A stretch of 64,000 nt of DNA, from positions 256,556-320,555 of the forward strand of contig JALUXX010000011.1 in the NCBI GenBank assembly GCA_027013145.1, given 5' to 3'. Every line of letters starts with the position of its first letter. The stretch's first letter is position 1. The position numbers were made by a program, and so were the translations under genes. The notes below the pieces were generated by a model. That model was not told the origin of the DNA. It saw only the letters and a program-made list of their open reading frames with translations, and ran no database searches. This DNA comes from Gammaproteobacteria bacterium (GTDB lineage: Bacteria > Pseudomonadota > Gammaproteobacteria > 21-64-14). This document shows positions 48,706 through 56,561 of the stretch, piece after piece.

Positions 48706-49202
48706 AGGCACCGTCCGCATGGCTGCTGGCACTGTTGCTGGTCGCTCCCGCCGCGCACGCGGCCACAGGCGGCGGCCCGCCGCCGCCGACGCCAACCTCC
48801 GGGTTCACGAATCCGAAGGAGGACGCGCGCTACCATGCCCTGCTGAAGAACCTGCGCTGCCTGGTTTGTCAGAACGAGTCCCTCCAGGACTCCCAGGCCG
48901 GTCTGGCGCAGGACCTGCGCCGCGAGGTGCGCGAGCAGATGCGTGCGGGCAAGAGCAACCCCGATATCGTCAAGTACCTCGTGTCGCGCTACGGGGATTT
49001 CGTCCTCTACCGTCCGCCGCTGATGGGCACGACCTATCTCCTATGGTTCGGGCCCTTCCTCGTTCTGATCGCGGGCATCGTGGCGCTGTTCGTCCTGCTG
49101 CGCCGGCGCACGCGCCGGCCCGACCCCGACCCGCTGCCCGCCCCCGAGCGGCGCCGGCTCGCCGCGTTGCTGCGCGAGCGTGAGGAGGGGTCGAAGCGAT
49201 GA
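48702..49202 (+). CDS. ccmH: Cytochrome c biogenesis protein CcmH
   Basis: A 166-residue protein with signal peptide (AWLLALLLVAPAAHA), the periplasmic redox motif LRCLVCQNESLQDS (C53, C56) and a single C-terminal membrane helix (LLWFGPFLVLIAGIVALFVLL). It is the short (CcmL-type) form; the TPR part is the separate ccmI gene. A Pro/Gly-rich insert after the signal peptide is unusual but harmless-looking. Confidence 0.95.
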   Translation: MKAPSAWLLALLLVAPAAHAATGGGPPPPTPTSGFTNPKEDARYHALLKNLRCLVCQNESLQDSQAGLAQDLRREVREQMRAGKSNPDIVKYLVSRYGDFVLYRPPLMGTTYLLWFGPFLVLIAGIVALFVLLRRRTRRPDPDPLPAPERRRLAALLREREEGSKR

Positions 49203-50470
49203 TGCTCTTCTGGGCGATCCTGGTCCTCATGGTTCTCGCGGCGCTCGCGGCCGTGCTGCCGGCGCTGCTCGGGCGCGGCGGCGGCGGCGGGCCCGCACGC
49301 GCCGGGATCCATCGGGCGCTGTTTCGCAAACGGCTCGGGGAACTGGAGGCCGACCTCGCCGACGGCACACTGAGTCCGGAGCAGTTCGAGCAGGCGCGCG
49401 CGGACCTGGAGCGGGACACGCTCGATGCGCTGGAGCACGCGGGCTCCGAGGCGCCGCCCCCGCCGCGCCGCCCGCGCTGGGTGACGGCGCTGGTGGTGGT
49501 CGTGGCGGTGCCGCTGGTCGCGGGCACCCTCTACCGGATCTACGGCGGCTGGGCGCTGCTCTCGCCCGAGACGCGCGCGCGCCTCGCGGCCGAGGCCGTG
49601 GCGCAGGGGGACAACGACCCGGCCCTGATCCGCGACATGGCCGTCGGCCTGGCCGAGCACCTCAAGGCCCATCCCGGGGACCTGCAGGGATGGGTGCGCC
49701 TCGGGGCCGCCTACCGGGCGCTGAAGGAGTTCGCCCCGGCGGCGCGGGCCTACGCGCACGCCTACCGCCTCACCAAGGGCCGCGACGCGGCGGTGATCGC
49801 CGACTATGCCGAGGTGCTGGCGCTCGATCGCGGCAACCGCCTCGCCGGGCGCCCCGCCGAGCTGGTCCACCAGGCGCTCCAGGTCGACCCGGACCAACCC
49901 AAGGCCCTGTGGCTCGCCGGCTGGGCCGCGTTCCAGGCGCACGAGTATGGCGCGGCGGCGGCGGCGTGGAAACGGCTGGAGGCCCGCGCGCCGCGCGGGA
50001 GTGACGTGGCCCGGATCCTGCAACGTGAGGTGGTGCGCGCCCAGGCCCTGGCGCGCGGCGCGACGCCCGCCGAGGCGGCGGCGGCGGCGCGCGCGGTATC
50101 CGCGCCGCACGCGGCGGCGGGAGGCAAGGCCGTCACCGTGCGCGTGAGCCTGGACCCGCGTCTGGCCGCGCGCACGCACCCCGACGAGACTGTTTTCATC
50201 TTCGCGCGGGCGGTGCGCGGACCGCCGTTGCCGCTGGCGGTGGTCCGGCGGCGGGTCAAGGACCTGCCGCTGACCGTCACCCTCGACGACCGTCAGGCGA
50301 TGGTCCCCGGCCGGACGCTCTCGACGCAGCACGAGGTGATCGTCGGCGCGCGCATCTCGCCCAGCGGCAATCCGCTTCCGGCGAAAGGGGATCTGCAGGC
50401 GCTTAGCGCGCCGGTGACGCCGGGGCGCAAGGCGGCGGTGCAGTTGACGATCGATCAGGTCGTGCCTTGA
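49199..50470 (+). CDS. ccmI: Cytochrome c biogenesis protein CcmI
   Basis: A 423-residue apocytochrome chaperone. It begins with a membrane helix (FWAILVLMVLAALAAVLPALL), then a cytoplasmic coiled region (RKRLGELEADLADGTLSPEQFEQARADLERD), a second helix (VTALVVVVAVPLVAGTLYRIYGG), TPR repeats (about 150-270, DLQGWVRLGAAYRALKEFAPAARAYAHAYRL) and a beta-rich C-terminal domain. It ends the ccm operon. Its stop codon lies inside the -35 box of the next promoter. Confidence 0.93.
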   Translation: MMLFWAILVLMVLAALAAVLPALLGRGGGGGPARAGIHRALFRKRLGELEADLADGTLSPEQFEQARADLERDTLDALEHAGSEAPPPPRRPRWVTALVVVVAVPLVAGTLYRIYGGWALLSPETRARLAAEAVAQGDNDPALIRDMAVGLAEHLKAHPGDLQGWVRLGAAYRALKEFAPAARAYAHAYRLTKGRDAAVIADYAEVLALDRGNRLAGRPAELVHQALQVDPDQPKALWLAGWAAFQAHEYGAAAAAWKRLEARAPRGSDVARILQREVVRAQALARGATPAEAAAAARAVSAPHAAAGGKAVTVRVSLDPRLAARTHPDETVFIFARAVRGPPLPLAVVRRRVKDLPLTVTLDDRQAMVPGRTLSTQHEVIVGARISPSGNPLPAKGDLQALSAPVTPGRKAAVQLTIDQVVP

Positions 50471-50495
50471 CACCCCGGAGTCGCGCCGATAGAGT
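50467..50495 (+). promoter_or_regulatory. Sigma-70 promoter of the B12 operon
   Basis: TTGACA (50467-50472, overlapping the ccmI TGA), a 17-base spacer and TAGAGT (50490-50495). The predicted start near 50502 lies immediately before the riboswitch. Confidence 0.75.
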
Positions 50496-50504
50496 CGTCG
50501 CCGC

Positions 50505-50775
50505 ACGCTTCAGGTGACCCGAGGGTTTCCGGGAAGCCGTCCGAGCGGCCCTGCCGGCGCACTGCGCGCCGCGCGGCCCGCTGCGGGCGCGCCCGACCCG
50601 AGGGATGAAACGGGAAGCCGGTGCGCCGCGTCGCTCCCGCGCGCGGTCATTCCGGCGCTGCCCCCGCAACGGTAGGCGAGTCAAGGTCCGGCATCACGCC
50701 ACTGTGCGTCCGCACGGGAAGGCGCCGGGCCCGGGTCCGACGACCCGCTCGCGAGCCCGGAGACCGGCCTGAAGC
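50505..50775 (+). ncRNA. Cobalamin riboswitch
   Basis: The conserved blocks appear in order: GGTGACC (50513-50519), GGGATGAAACGGGAAGCCGG (50602-50621), the B12-box GCTGCCCCCGCAACGGTA (50657-50674), GCCACTG (50698-50704), ACGGGAAGGCGC (50714-50725) and the closing GAGCCCGGAGACCGGCCTG (50753-50771). Adenosylcobalamin binding should reduce expression of the downstream btuB operon. The 5' part is longer than usual because a second, imperfect GACCCGAGGG...CGGGAAGCCG copy sits at 50516-50539. Confidence 0.95.
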
Positions 50776-50844
50776 GATCGGTCGGTGCTGCGTGGGGCGG
50801 CACACGGCGGGAGTGACCACCACCTCTCCCCGCGGTTACCCGCC

Positions 50845-50896
50845 CCCTTCGCACCCGGATCCATCCGCCGCCCGCGCGGGTGCGCGCGGGGAAGGG
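50845..50896 (+). promoter_or_regulatory. Possible Shine-Dalgarno-sequestering hairpin before btuB
   Basis: CCCTTC-GCACCCG (50845-50857) can pair with CGGGTGC (50877-50883) and GAAGGG (50891-50896), leaving a 7-base bulge. GAAGGG is part of the btuB ribosome site, so this would be the expression platform of the riboswitch by translational control. Confidence 0.55.
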
Positions 50897-50903
50897 AGCC
50901 TTC

Positions 50904-52772
50904 GTGAACCGCCGTCTCCGGGCCGTATCGGTCCTGTTCAGCCTTTGCGCCGCCGGTGCCGCCCGCGCCGCGGAACCGATCACGACCGCGCCGATCGTGG
51001 TGACCGCCACCCGCACCGCGGAGACCGCGGACCAGACGCTGTCCTCGGTCACGGTCATCACCCGCGCGGACATCCGCCGCAGCGGGGCGGTGACCCTGCC
51101 CCAGCTCCTGCGCCAGGTCAACGGACTCAACGTCGCCGGCAACGGGCCGTTCGGCAAGCTCACCTCGGTGTTCCTGCGCGGGACCAACTCCAACGACGTG
51201 CTGGTGATGATCGACGGAGTCCGCGTCGGGTCGGTCACCACGGGGGGCGTTTCCTGGGAGCTGCTGCCGCTGTCGCAGATCCAGCGCATCGAAATCGTGC
51301 GCGGCCCGCATTCGAGCCTCTACGGCTCGAGCGCGGTCGGCGGCGTGATCCAGATCTTCACCCGCCGCGGGCGCGGACCGCTGCACGCCGACGCGAGCGC
51401 GGGCTACGGCAGCGAGGAGACCTATCGCGCCTTCGGCGGGGTATCGGGGGCGCTCGGTCGCGGCTGGCTGTCGTTGCGCGGCGGCGGACTCGGGACCGAG
51501 GGGATCAACGTCAGCCGGCCCGTCCTGGGCTTCAACGAGCCCGATGCCGACGGCTATCACAACGACTCCTTCAGCGCCGGCGCCGGCTACGACTGGGCGA
51601 ACGGTACCGCGGTTCGCATCAATGCGCTGCGTGCCACCGGGACCACGCGCTACGATAACTTCCCGCCCTCGTCGTTCTCCACGCCGCCGAATGCCGACCG
51701 CTTCCTCCAGGAGGTGGTGGGCGGCGTCGTCCGGCTGCAGCCCACGGACGCCTGGACGGTGCACCTGCGCGCCGGGCGCAGCCTGGATGACCGCACCAGC
51801 TTCCGCGAGGGATCGAGTGCGGCGCCGACGCGCTTCGACAGCGAGCGCATCAGCGCCGGCTGGCAGAACGATGTCGCGGTCGGTTCGCACCAGCTCGTCA
51901 CCGCGGGCGTCGATTACCTGGACGACCGTGTCGAGAGCACGACGCGCTATGATCGGACCTCGCGCTACGACGTCGGCGCCTATGCGCAGTATCAACTGCG
52001 CGTTGCGCTCGTGGACCTGCTCGGCGCGGTGCGCCTCGATCACGACGAGCAGTTCGGCAACCACACCACCGGCAACGTGGCCCTCGGTTATCGGCTCACC
52101 AAGGCCCTGCGCCTGACCGCCTCCTACGGCACGGCCTTCCGCGCGCCCACCTTCAACGACCTCTACTTCCCGGGCTACAGCAACCCGAACCTCCAGCCGG
52201 AGACCTCCGACACCGTCGAGGTCGGGGTGCGCGGCCGCCACGCCTGGGGGCACTGGCACGTGGATGCCTATCGCACCGGTATCCGCGACCTCATCCAGCT
52301 CGATGCGCGTTTTATTCCGCAAAACATCGGCCGCGCGAGTATCCGCGGCCTGGAGGCGGGCCTGACGACCCGTGTGCTCGGCTGGCGGCTCGATCTCGGC
52401 GTGGACTTCATGCGCCCGCACGACGAGGTCAGCGGGTTGACGTTGACCCGCAGGCCGGAGCGCTCCTTCAAGCTCGCGCTGGACCGCGGCTTCGGGCGCG
52501 CCCATCTCCATGCGGAATGGATCGCCGAGGGGCGGCGGTTCGACCAGTTCTTCGATCCCACGACCTTCCAGTCCGAGCGTGTGCGGCTCGCGGGCTACGG
52601 TACCCTGGGGTTAGATCTGCGCTATGACCTGACGCCGCACTGGACTCTGAACGCCGCCCTGAACAATGCCTTCGACCGGCGTTACGAGACCGTCTTCGGC
52701 TACAATCAACTCGGTCGCACGGTGTTCGTCTCCGTGCGCTACAGCGGGATCCCCTGGGGCGGGAGCACGTGA
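50904..52772 (+). CDS. btuB: TonB-dependent vitamin B12 receptor BtuB
   Basis: A 622-residue outer-membrane receptor importing cobalamins with TonB energy. The signal peptide is LRAVSVLFSLCAAGAARA, the TonB box APIVVTATRT, then the plug domain (LPQLLRQVNGLNVAGNG...VFLRGTNSNDVLVMIDGVRVG; IEIVRGPHSSLYGSSAVGGVIQIFTRR) and a 22-strand barrel ending in aromatic residues near ...VFVSVRYSGIPWG. GTG 50904 was chosen (GGGA seven bases upstream). Assignment to B12 rests on the riboswitch and the close fit to BtuB. Confidence 0.95.
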   Translation: MNRRLRAVSVLFSLCAAGAARAAEPITTAPIVVTATRTAETADQTLSSVTVITRADIRRSGAVTLPQLLRQVNGLNVAGNGPFGKLTSVFLRGTNSNDVLVMIDGVRVGSVTTGGVSWELLPLSQIQRIEIVRGPHSSLYGSSAVGGVIQIFTRRGRGPLHADASAGYGSEETYRAFGGVSGALGRGWLSLRGGGLGTEGINVSRPVLGFNEPDADGYHNDSFSAGAGYDWANGTAVRINALRATGTTRYDNFPPSSFSTPPNADRFLQEVVGGVVRLQPTDAWTVHLRAGRSLDDRTSFREGSSAAPTRFDSERISAGWQNDVAVGSHQLVTAGVDYLDDRVESTTRYDRTSRYDVGAYAQYQLRVALVDLLGAVRLDHDEQFGNHTTGNVALGYRLTKALRLTASYGTAFRAPTFNDLYFPGYSNPNLQPETSDTVEVGVRGRHAWGHWHVDAYRTGIRDLIQLDARFIPQNIGRASIRGLEAGLTTRVLGWRLDLGVDFMRPHDEVSGLTLTRRPERSFKLALDRGFGRAHLHAEWIAEGRRFDQFFDPTTFQSERVRLAGYGTLGLDLRYDLTPHWTLNAALNNAFDRRYETVFGYNQLGRTVFVSVRYSGIPWGGST

Positions 52773-53509
52773 ACGCAAATCTGGCGCGGGCCCTGGTCGC
52801 CTCGGCGGCGCTGCATCTGGCGCTGTTCGCCGCCTGGGGGGGCCTGGGGCCGCGCCCGACCCTCGGTGCGGCGCCCGCGGGACCGGAACTGCGGGTCCGC
52901 CTCGGGGCCGCCGCCGGCGGCGCGGCGGCCGCGGCCGATCTTACCCCCGCCGTGCGCGCCCCGCGCCCGGGCCCCAGCGCCGTCGACCCGCCGTTGCGTG
53001 CCGAGCGGACGGCGCGGCGGCGGCCGCGGTCGCACCCGCGCCGCCGGCGCGAACCGCAACCTGCCGTCGCGGCGGCGGTGCACGTGCCCCTCCCCGCCGC
53101 CTTGCAAGCGGGGCGTTCCCCCCGCCGCCGTCCCTCGCAAAACCCCGTCGTCGTCGCACGACGCGGCGGGAGATCGGGCGCCCCCGCCGCCGCAGCGGGC
53201 GGCGGGGGAAGTTCCGCCGTGCAGTTCGTGCGCGCGGCGCTTCTGCGCCTGCTCGGCGAACACTTCGACTACCCGTGGATCGCGCGCCGTGAGGGCTGGG
53301 AGGGCGAGGTGCGCCTGGCGCTGCGGGTCGGGGCCGGAGGACGGGTTTCGGCGCTGCGGGTGGTGCATACTTCCGGCTATCCGGTGCTCGACCGCGCCGC
53401 GCTGCGCAGCGCGCGGCGCATCCGTGCCGTCCCCGATGCCGCCGCGCGGCTGCACGGTCGCGCCGTCGAGGTCGTGGTGCCGGTCGAATACCGGCTGGTG
53501 AACGGGTAG
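52769..53509 (+). CDS. TonB-like energy transducer
   Basis: A 246-residue protein with an N-terminal membrane anchor (LVASAALHLALFAAW), a long Pro/Arg/Ala-rich linker (about 45-150) and a C-terminal TonB domain (YPWIARREGWEGEVRLALRVGAGGRVSALRVVHTSGYPVLDRAALRSARRI). The linker is unusually Arg-rich. No exbB or exbD gene accompanies it. Its GTG overlaps the btuB stop, so it is probably the dedicated TonB for BtuB under the same riboswitch. Confidence 0.88.
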   Translation: MNANLARALVASAALHLALFAAWGGLGPRPTLGAAPAGPELRVRLGAAAGGAAAAADLTPAVRAPRPGPSAVDPPLRAERTARRRPRSHPRRRREPQPAVAAAVHVPLPAALQAGRSPRRRPSQNPVVVARRGGRSGAPAAAAGGGGSSAVQFVRAALLRLLGEHFDYPWIARREGWEGEVRLALRVGAGGRVSALRVVHTSGYPVLDRAALRSARRIRAVPDAAARLHGRAVEVVVPVEYRLVNG

Positions 53510-53515
53510 GCGCCG

Positions 53516-54076
53516 ATGGGCCATCGATTGTCGAAGATCTACACGCGCACCGGGGACGGCGGCGAGACCGGGCTCGGCGACGGCGCGCGCGTGCCCAAGG
53601 ACGACGCGCGCGTGGAGGCCTATGGGACGGTCGACGAACTCAACAGCGCCGTGGCCATGGTCCTGGCCGAGGGTCCGCCCGCGGCCGTCGCCGCGTGCCT
53701 GCGCGAGGTGCAGCACGAACTGTTCGACCTCGGCGGCGAACTGTGCCTGCCGGGGCACGCGGCGATCAGTGCCGAACAGGTCGCGCGCCTCGAGCGGGAG
53801 CTGGACGGCTTCAACGCCGACCTGCCGCCGCTGCGGGAGTTCGTCCTGCCGGGCGGCGGGCGGGCGGCGGCGGCCTGTCACCTCGCGCGCACCGTATGCC
53901 GGCGCGCCGAGCGCCGCCTGGTGGCTCTGCGCCGCAGCCGGCCGGTTCGTGACGAGGCGCTGGCCTATCTGAACCGTCTCTCAGACCTGCTGTTCGTGCT
54001 CGCCCGCGTGCTCGCGCGTGCCGGCGGCGCGGGCGAGACCTTGTGGCGCAAGGGCGGGGCGCGCCGCGAGCCCTGA
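53516..54076 (+). CDS. PduO-type cob(I)alamin adenosyltransferase
   Basis: A 186-residue enzyme converting cob(I)alamin and ATP to adenosylcobalamin. The ATP-binding N-terminus KIYTRTGDGGETGLGDGARVPKDD, the VEAYGTVDELNSA motif and the helix with RAERRLVAL and LNRLSDLLFVLAR are all PduO/MMAB signatures. It starts six bases after the TonB gene and completes the uptake-plus-activation operon. Product adenosylcobalamin is also the likely riboswitch ligand. Confidence 0.95.
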   Translation: MGHRLSKIYTRTGDGGETGLGDGARVPKDDARVEAYGTVDELNSAVAMVLAEGPPAAVAACLREVQHELFDLGGELCLPGHAAISAEQVARLERELDGFNADLPPLREFVLPGGGRAAAACHLARTVCRRAERRLVALRRSRPVRDEALAYLNRLSDLLFVLARVLARAGGAGETLWRKGGARREP

Positions 54077-54321
54077 GGAAGTCCTTCCGCGGGGCGGCGG
54101 CGGGCGCGGGGCGGGATAAAAGGGCGTTGACGAGGCGCCGTGGGTGCCCCGTCAAGGTCGTAACTTGGCGGCGTTTCTGACAAATCCTGAGACCTGCGGC
54201 GGATCTGCAGGCCGCGGCCGCTCACATCGTAGTGCGGCCGGCCGGCGCGGGCCGGTCGCGCCGACGCACGGACTGAAGCCGTCTCCGGCTTCGGCGGCGC
54301 CTCCGGCGCGAGAGGTCGCGG
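54077..54321. other. Intergenic region after the B12 operon
   Basis: No gene is seen in this interval. A 7-bp hairpin (GAAGCCG-TCTC-CGGCTTC, about 54275-54292) may end transcripts from the B12 operon, though without a U-tract. Its 3' edge abuts the Pho box of pstS. Confidence 0.5.
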
Positions 54322-54355
54322 TTGTCATCAAACGTTCACGCTGACCGCGTAATCT
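54322..54355 (+). promoter_or_regulatory. Pho-box promoter of pstS
   Basis: TTGTCATCAAACGTTCACG (54322-54340) fits the PhoB box of two CTGTCAT-like repeats 11 bases apart. It replaces a -35, with TAATCT (54350-54355) as -10. It lies 80 bases before the pstS start, so induction by PhoB in phosphate starvation is expected. phoB and phoR are outside this window. Confidence 0.78.
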
Positions 54356-54436
54356 ACGGCCACGCGCGGGTGTGCGCCCGTGCGGATCCGTTAACTCCTT
54401 CGTGCACGCATTCGACCACTTGTTTAGGAGAAACCC

Positions 54437-55495
54437 ATGAGTGTTTCCAGATTATGGAGCGCCGTCGCCGGAGCGGGCCTGGCGCTGATGATCGCAGCGC
54501 CGGCCGGCGCCGCCCCGGTGAAGCAGATCACCGGCGCCGGTTCGACCTTCGCCTATCCGCTGTATTCCGCCTGGGCGGACCATTACGCCAAGCGGACCGG
54601 CATCGAACTGAACTACCAGTCGATCGGCTCGGGCGGCGGTATTCGACAGATCGAAGCCCGCACGGTGGATTTCGGGGCGACCGACGCCCCGCTGACGGCC
54701 AAGCAGTTGAAGCAGCACGGCTTGGTGCAGTTTCCGACCGCCATGGGCGGCGTCATCCCCACGATCAACGTCCCCGGAATCAAGCCCGGCCAACTGGCCC
54801 TGAACGGCCGCGTGCTCGCAGACATCTTTTTGGGCAAGATCACCAAGTGGGACGCCCCTGCGATCAAGAAGCTCAACCCGGGGCTGCATCTTCCGGATCT
54901 GCGCATCACGGTCGTCCATCGTTCCGACGGATCCGGGACCACCTTCATCTTCACCGACTATCTGGCCAAGGTCAGTCCGGAGTGGAAATCGACGGTCGGC
55001 TTCGGCAAGGCCGTCAACTGGCCCTCTTCCGGGAACGTCGGCGGGAAAGGGAACGAGGGCGTCGCCGCCTATGTGCAGCGTATCCGGGGCGCGATCGGCT
55101 ATAACGAATACGCCTATGTGCTTCAGAACCACATGAACTATGCCGACATGATCAACCGCGACGGCCGTCGCGTGGCTCCCACCGCCGGCAACTTTGCGGC
55201 CGCTGCCGCCAACGCCGACTGGAAGCATGCGCCGGGGTACTACCTGCTGCTCACCGATCAGCCGGGCGCCAAGAGCTGGCCGATCACGGGCGCGACCTTC
55301 GTGCTGGTTCCCGCACGACCGGCGCATCCCGATAACATCAAGACCGTGCTGAAGTTCTTCCATTGGGGGTTCACGAAAGGCAAGCGGATCGCCGAAAGCC
55401 TCGACTACATCCCGATGCCGCACAGCGTGGTTCGTATGATCGAGAACACCTGGCACCAGGAAATCAAGTATCACGGCCATTCGCTCTGGAAATGA
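54437..55495 (+). CDS. pstS: Phosphate-binding protein PstS
   Basis: A 352-residue periplasmic phosphate receptor of the Pst ABC importer. The signal peptide runs to about residue 25 (ALMIAAPAGAA). Phosphate-binding motifs are ITGAGSTFAYPLY, QSIGSGGGIRQI, VDFGATDAPL and VHRSDGSGTTFIFTDYL. A good AGGAGAAACCC site precedes the ATG. A terminator follows before pstC, so pstS is expected to be made in excess. Confidence 0.97.
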   Translation: MSVSRLWSAVAGAGLALMIAAPAGAAPVKQITGAGSTFAYPLYSAWADHYAKRTGIELNYQSIGSGGGIRQIEARTVDFGATDAPLTAKQLKQHGLVQFPTAMGGVIPTINVPGIKPGQLALNGRVLADIFLGKITKWDAPAIKKLNPGLHLPDLRITVVHRSDGSGTTFIFTDYLAKVSPEWKSTVGFGKAVNWPSSGNVGGKGNEGVAAYVQRIRGAIGYNEYAYVLQNHMNYADMINRDGRRVAPTAGNFAAAAANADWKHAPGYYLLLTDQPGAKSWPITGATFVLVPARPAHPDNIKTVLKFFHWGFTKGKRIAESLDYIPMPHSVVRMIENTWHQEIKYHGHSLWK

Positions 55496-55527
55496 GCTGA
55501 AAGCGGCCTGGAGCGGTCTGTAACGGC

Positions 55528-55557
55528 GGCGGAGGGTGGTTTCCCTCCGCCTTTTTT
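55528..55557 (+). terminator. Rho-independent terminator between pstS and pstC
   Basis: GGCGGAGGG (55528-55536) pairs perfectly with CCCTCCGCC (55543-55551) across a six-base loop, followed by T6. It lies 32 bases after pstS and only 20 bases before pstC, so it is probably a partial terminator that sets the receptor-to-permease ratio. Confidence 0.93.
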
Positions 55558-55577
55558 GCTTTTACACTGAGGCGCGT

Positions 55578-56561
55578 ATGAGTGGGAGTGAGCGGCTCAC
55601 CTTGGCCCTGACCGGCATCGCCAAGCTTCGGCGCGGCAGACGGATCGATGTCCTTTTCCGCTGGATGACGGAGGTCTTCGCCTGGGCGGTTCTACTGGTG
55701 CTCGGCGCCATCGTCATCGAACTGTTACGCGACTCCTGGCCGGCCTTCAGCCGCTTCGGCTTCGGTTTCTTCACCTCCTCGGCCTGGAATCCCGTCACGG
55801 ACGACTACGGCGCGGCCTCCTCTATTTTGGGTACGCTCGTCACTTCCTTCATCGCGATCCTGCTGGCCGTCCCGATCAGCTTCGGTATCGCCCTGTTCCT
55901 CACCGAACTGGCGCCGCTCTGGTTGCGCCGGCCGGTCGGTATCGCCGTCGAGTTGCTCGCGGGGATCCCGTCGATCATCTACGGGATCTGGGGACTGTTC
56001 ATCTTCGCTCCCTGGTTCGCCGATAACGTCCAAATCAAGCTGACCGATTACCTGGGGGGACTGCCCGTGGTCGGAACCCTGTTCCAGGGCCCGCCCATCG
56101 GGCTGGGATGGGCGGTTGCGGGTCTCGTTCTGACGATCATGATCATCCCTTTCATCGCCGCGGTCATGCGCGACGTATTCGAACTGGTGCCGACAACCCT
56201 CAAGGAGTCGGCCTACGCCCTCGGCTCGACCCGGTGGGAAGTCATTCGCCATATCGTACTTCCGTACACCAGCGTCGGCGTGATCGGAGGTATCATGCTC
56301 GGTCTCGGACGGGCGTTGGGCGAAACGATGGCGGTTACCTTCGTGGTCGGCAACGCCCACGACGTGCATGCTTCGTTGTTCATGCCCGGCAACACCATCG
56401 CCTCGACCATCGCCAATGAATTCACCGAGGCCACGTCGCTGCCGCATCGCTCCGCGTTGATCGCGCTCGGGTTGATCCTGTTCGTAATCACCTTCATCGT
56501 ACTGGCTTTGGCCAAGCTCCTGCTGATGCGTCTCGAACGAGCACAAGGGCAAAAGGCGTGA
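55578..56561 (+). CDS. pstC: Phosphate ABC transporter permease PstC
   Basis: A 327-residue permease with about six membrane helices. The EAA-type loop is LVPTTLKESAYALGSTRWEVIRHIVLPYTSVGVIGGIMLGLGRALGETMAVTFVVGN, typical of PstC. ATG 55578 has GAGG five bases upstream; a frame open from 55536 runs back through the terminator. The stop overlaps the pstA GTG. Confidence 0.96.
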   Translation: MSGSERLTLALTGIAKLRRGRRIDVLFRWMTEVFAWAVLLVLGAIVIELLRDSWPAFSRFGFGFFTSSAWNPVTDDYGAASSILGTLVTSFIAILLAVPISFGIALFLTELAPLWLRRPVGIAVELLAGIPSIIYGIWGLFIFAPWFADNVQIKLTDYLGGLPVVGTLFQGPPIGLGWAVAGLVLTIMIIPFIAAVMRDVFELVPTTLKESAYALGSTRWEVIRHIVLPYTSVGVIGGIMLGLGRALGETMAVTFVVGNAHDVHASLFMPGNTIASTIANEFTEATSLPHRSALIALGLILFVITFIVLALAKLLLMRLERAQGQKA

